Assembly: GCA_007119985.1 (NCBI GenBank)
Contig: SKOQ01000050.1
Span: 1 to 5,938, forward strand
Reading direction: 5' to 3'
Source of the DNA: Marinospirillum sp.
GTDB taxonomy: Bacteria > Pseudomonadota > Gammaproteobacteria > Pseudomonadales > Halomonadaceae
DNA: 5,938 nucleotides
Shown here: positions 5,510 through 5,938 of the stretch, in pieces
Layout: each line of letters starts with the position of its first letter
Numbering within the stretch: position 1 is the stretch's first letter
Program-made: the position numbers and the translations under genes
Notes under the pieces: model-generated
What the model was told of the DNA's origin: nothing
Database searches by the model: none
What the model saw: only the letters and a program-made list of their open reading frames with translations

Positions 5510-5938
5510 GCGGTGTGCAAGCCAGCCCTGCCAGCCAAATCACCAAGGCATAGCGCAGGGCCTTGCCACAACCGACCAGCAGTAAAAAAGGCAGCCAGTG
5601 AACACGCAGCACCCCCGCAACCAGCGTCAAGGGATCGCCGACAATAGGTAGCCAAGCAAAAAGCAGGCTGCCCTGCCCCCAGCGTTGAAACCATGCCTCC
5701 GCTTTTAACCTTTGTGCTGGTGAGACAGGGAACCAGCGGCGTTGCTCAAATCTGAGCAGATAGCGCCCCATCGCCCAGTTGATCCAAGAGCCAAGGGTAT
5801 TGCCGAGGGTGGCGGCTAGCCAAAGCCAGAATAAAGGGGCGCCAAGGCAGACTTGCGCCACGACCAGCGCTTCAGAACCGCCAGGTAATAAGGTGGCTGA
5901 TAAGAGGCTGATCACAAAAACACTGCCGAGGCTGATCA
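5502..5938 (-). CDS. yqaA: YqaA family (DedA-type) inner-membrane protein, 5' end outside window
   Basis: Polytopic inner-membrane protein related to E. coli YqaA, in the DedA/VTT (SNARE-associated) group, whose members act in membrane homeostasis and lipid or ion transport; the exact substrate of YqaA is not known to me. The frame stays open to the window edge, so GTG at 5915 is probably internal. At least 144 residues are visible: SLLSATLLPGGSE, a hydrophobic segment, GNTLGSWINWAMGR, a basic/aromatic loop (FEQRRWFPVSPAQR), WFQRWG, FAWLPIVGDPLTLVAG, a further hydrophobic segment and GKALRY before a final helix. All align with E. coli YqaA landmarks. The edge bases read TG on this strand, so an ATG could begin just outside. 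It converges on pyrC with an 8-bp overlap of the coding ends. Confidence 0.9.
   Translation of the reverse strand, partial: ISLGSVFVISLLSATLLPGGSEALVVAQVCLGAPLFWLWLAATLGNTLGSWINWAMGRYLLRFEQRRWFPVSPAQRLKAEAWFQRWGQGSLLFAWLPIVGDPLTLVAGVLRVHWLPFLLLVGCGKALRYALVIWLAGLACTPLS
5904..5938. repeat. 11-bp direct repeat in frame within yqaA
   Basis: GAGGCTGATCA occurs at 5904-5914 and again at 5928-5938, exactly 24 bp apart. On the coding strand both copies encode Ile-Ser-Leu in the N-terminal region, so the protein reads ISLGSVFVISL. The second copy touches the window edge and could be longer. Confidence 0.5.

Overview
The window is a compact, ordinary housekeeping stretch of a gammaproteobacterial chromosome. 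The gene order gshB – tonB-like – yqgE/algH – yqgF/ruvX – pyrR – pyrB – pyrC-like is the one known from Pseudomonas aeruginosa (PA0407 down to PA0401), and the protein motifs agree with a pseudomonad or Oceanospirillales-type bacterium. I do not assign a genus. Nothing marks the region as horizontally acquired: there is no insertion sequence, integrase, tRNA, CRISPR array or phage gene.

Layout. Seven genes run on the + strand with almost no gaps: the C-terminal half of glutathione synthetase (1-516, cut by the left edge), an orphan TonB-type protein (537-1397), YqgE/AlgH (1521-2075), YqgF/RuvX (2068-2580), PyrR (2628-3197), aspartate carbamoyltransferase PyrB (3210-4244) and a dihydroorotase-like PyrC (4241-5509). 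The last gene is on the - strand: a YqaA-type DedA-family membrane protein (5502-5938, cut by the right edge), which meets pyrC tail to tail with an 8-bp overlap. The only real gaps are about 120 bp before yqgE and about 47 bp before pyrR.

How the genes work together. pyrR-pyrB-pyrC form the pyrimidine module. PyrB makes carbamoyl-aspartate. The PyrC-like protein has lost most of the dihydroorotase metal ligands, so it is almost certainly the non-catalytic PyrC' (PyrX) subunit that holds the pseudomonad-type PyrB-PyrC' complex together, and an active dihydroorotase must lie elsewhere in the genome. PyrR is the PRPP-binding regulator type. The upstream genes (glutathione synthesis, TonB-type energy transduction, YqgE, the RuvX-like nuclease fold) are a conserved neighbourhood without an obvious shared pathway.

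Points worth a second look are the degenerate PyrC active site, a 9-bp hairpin with a five-codon mini-ORF just upstream of pyrR, two back-to-back hairpins inside tonB, an ambiguous yqgE start with a strong ribosome binding site 96 bp too far upstream, and a self-complementary pyrB ribosome binding site. I see no undescribed multi-gene system here.
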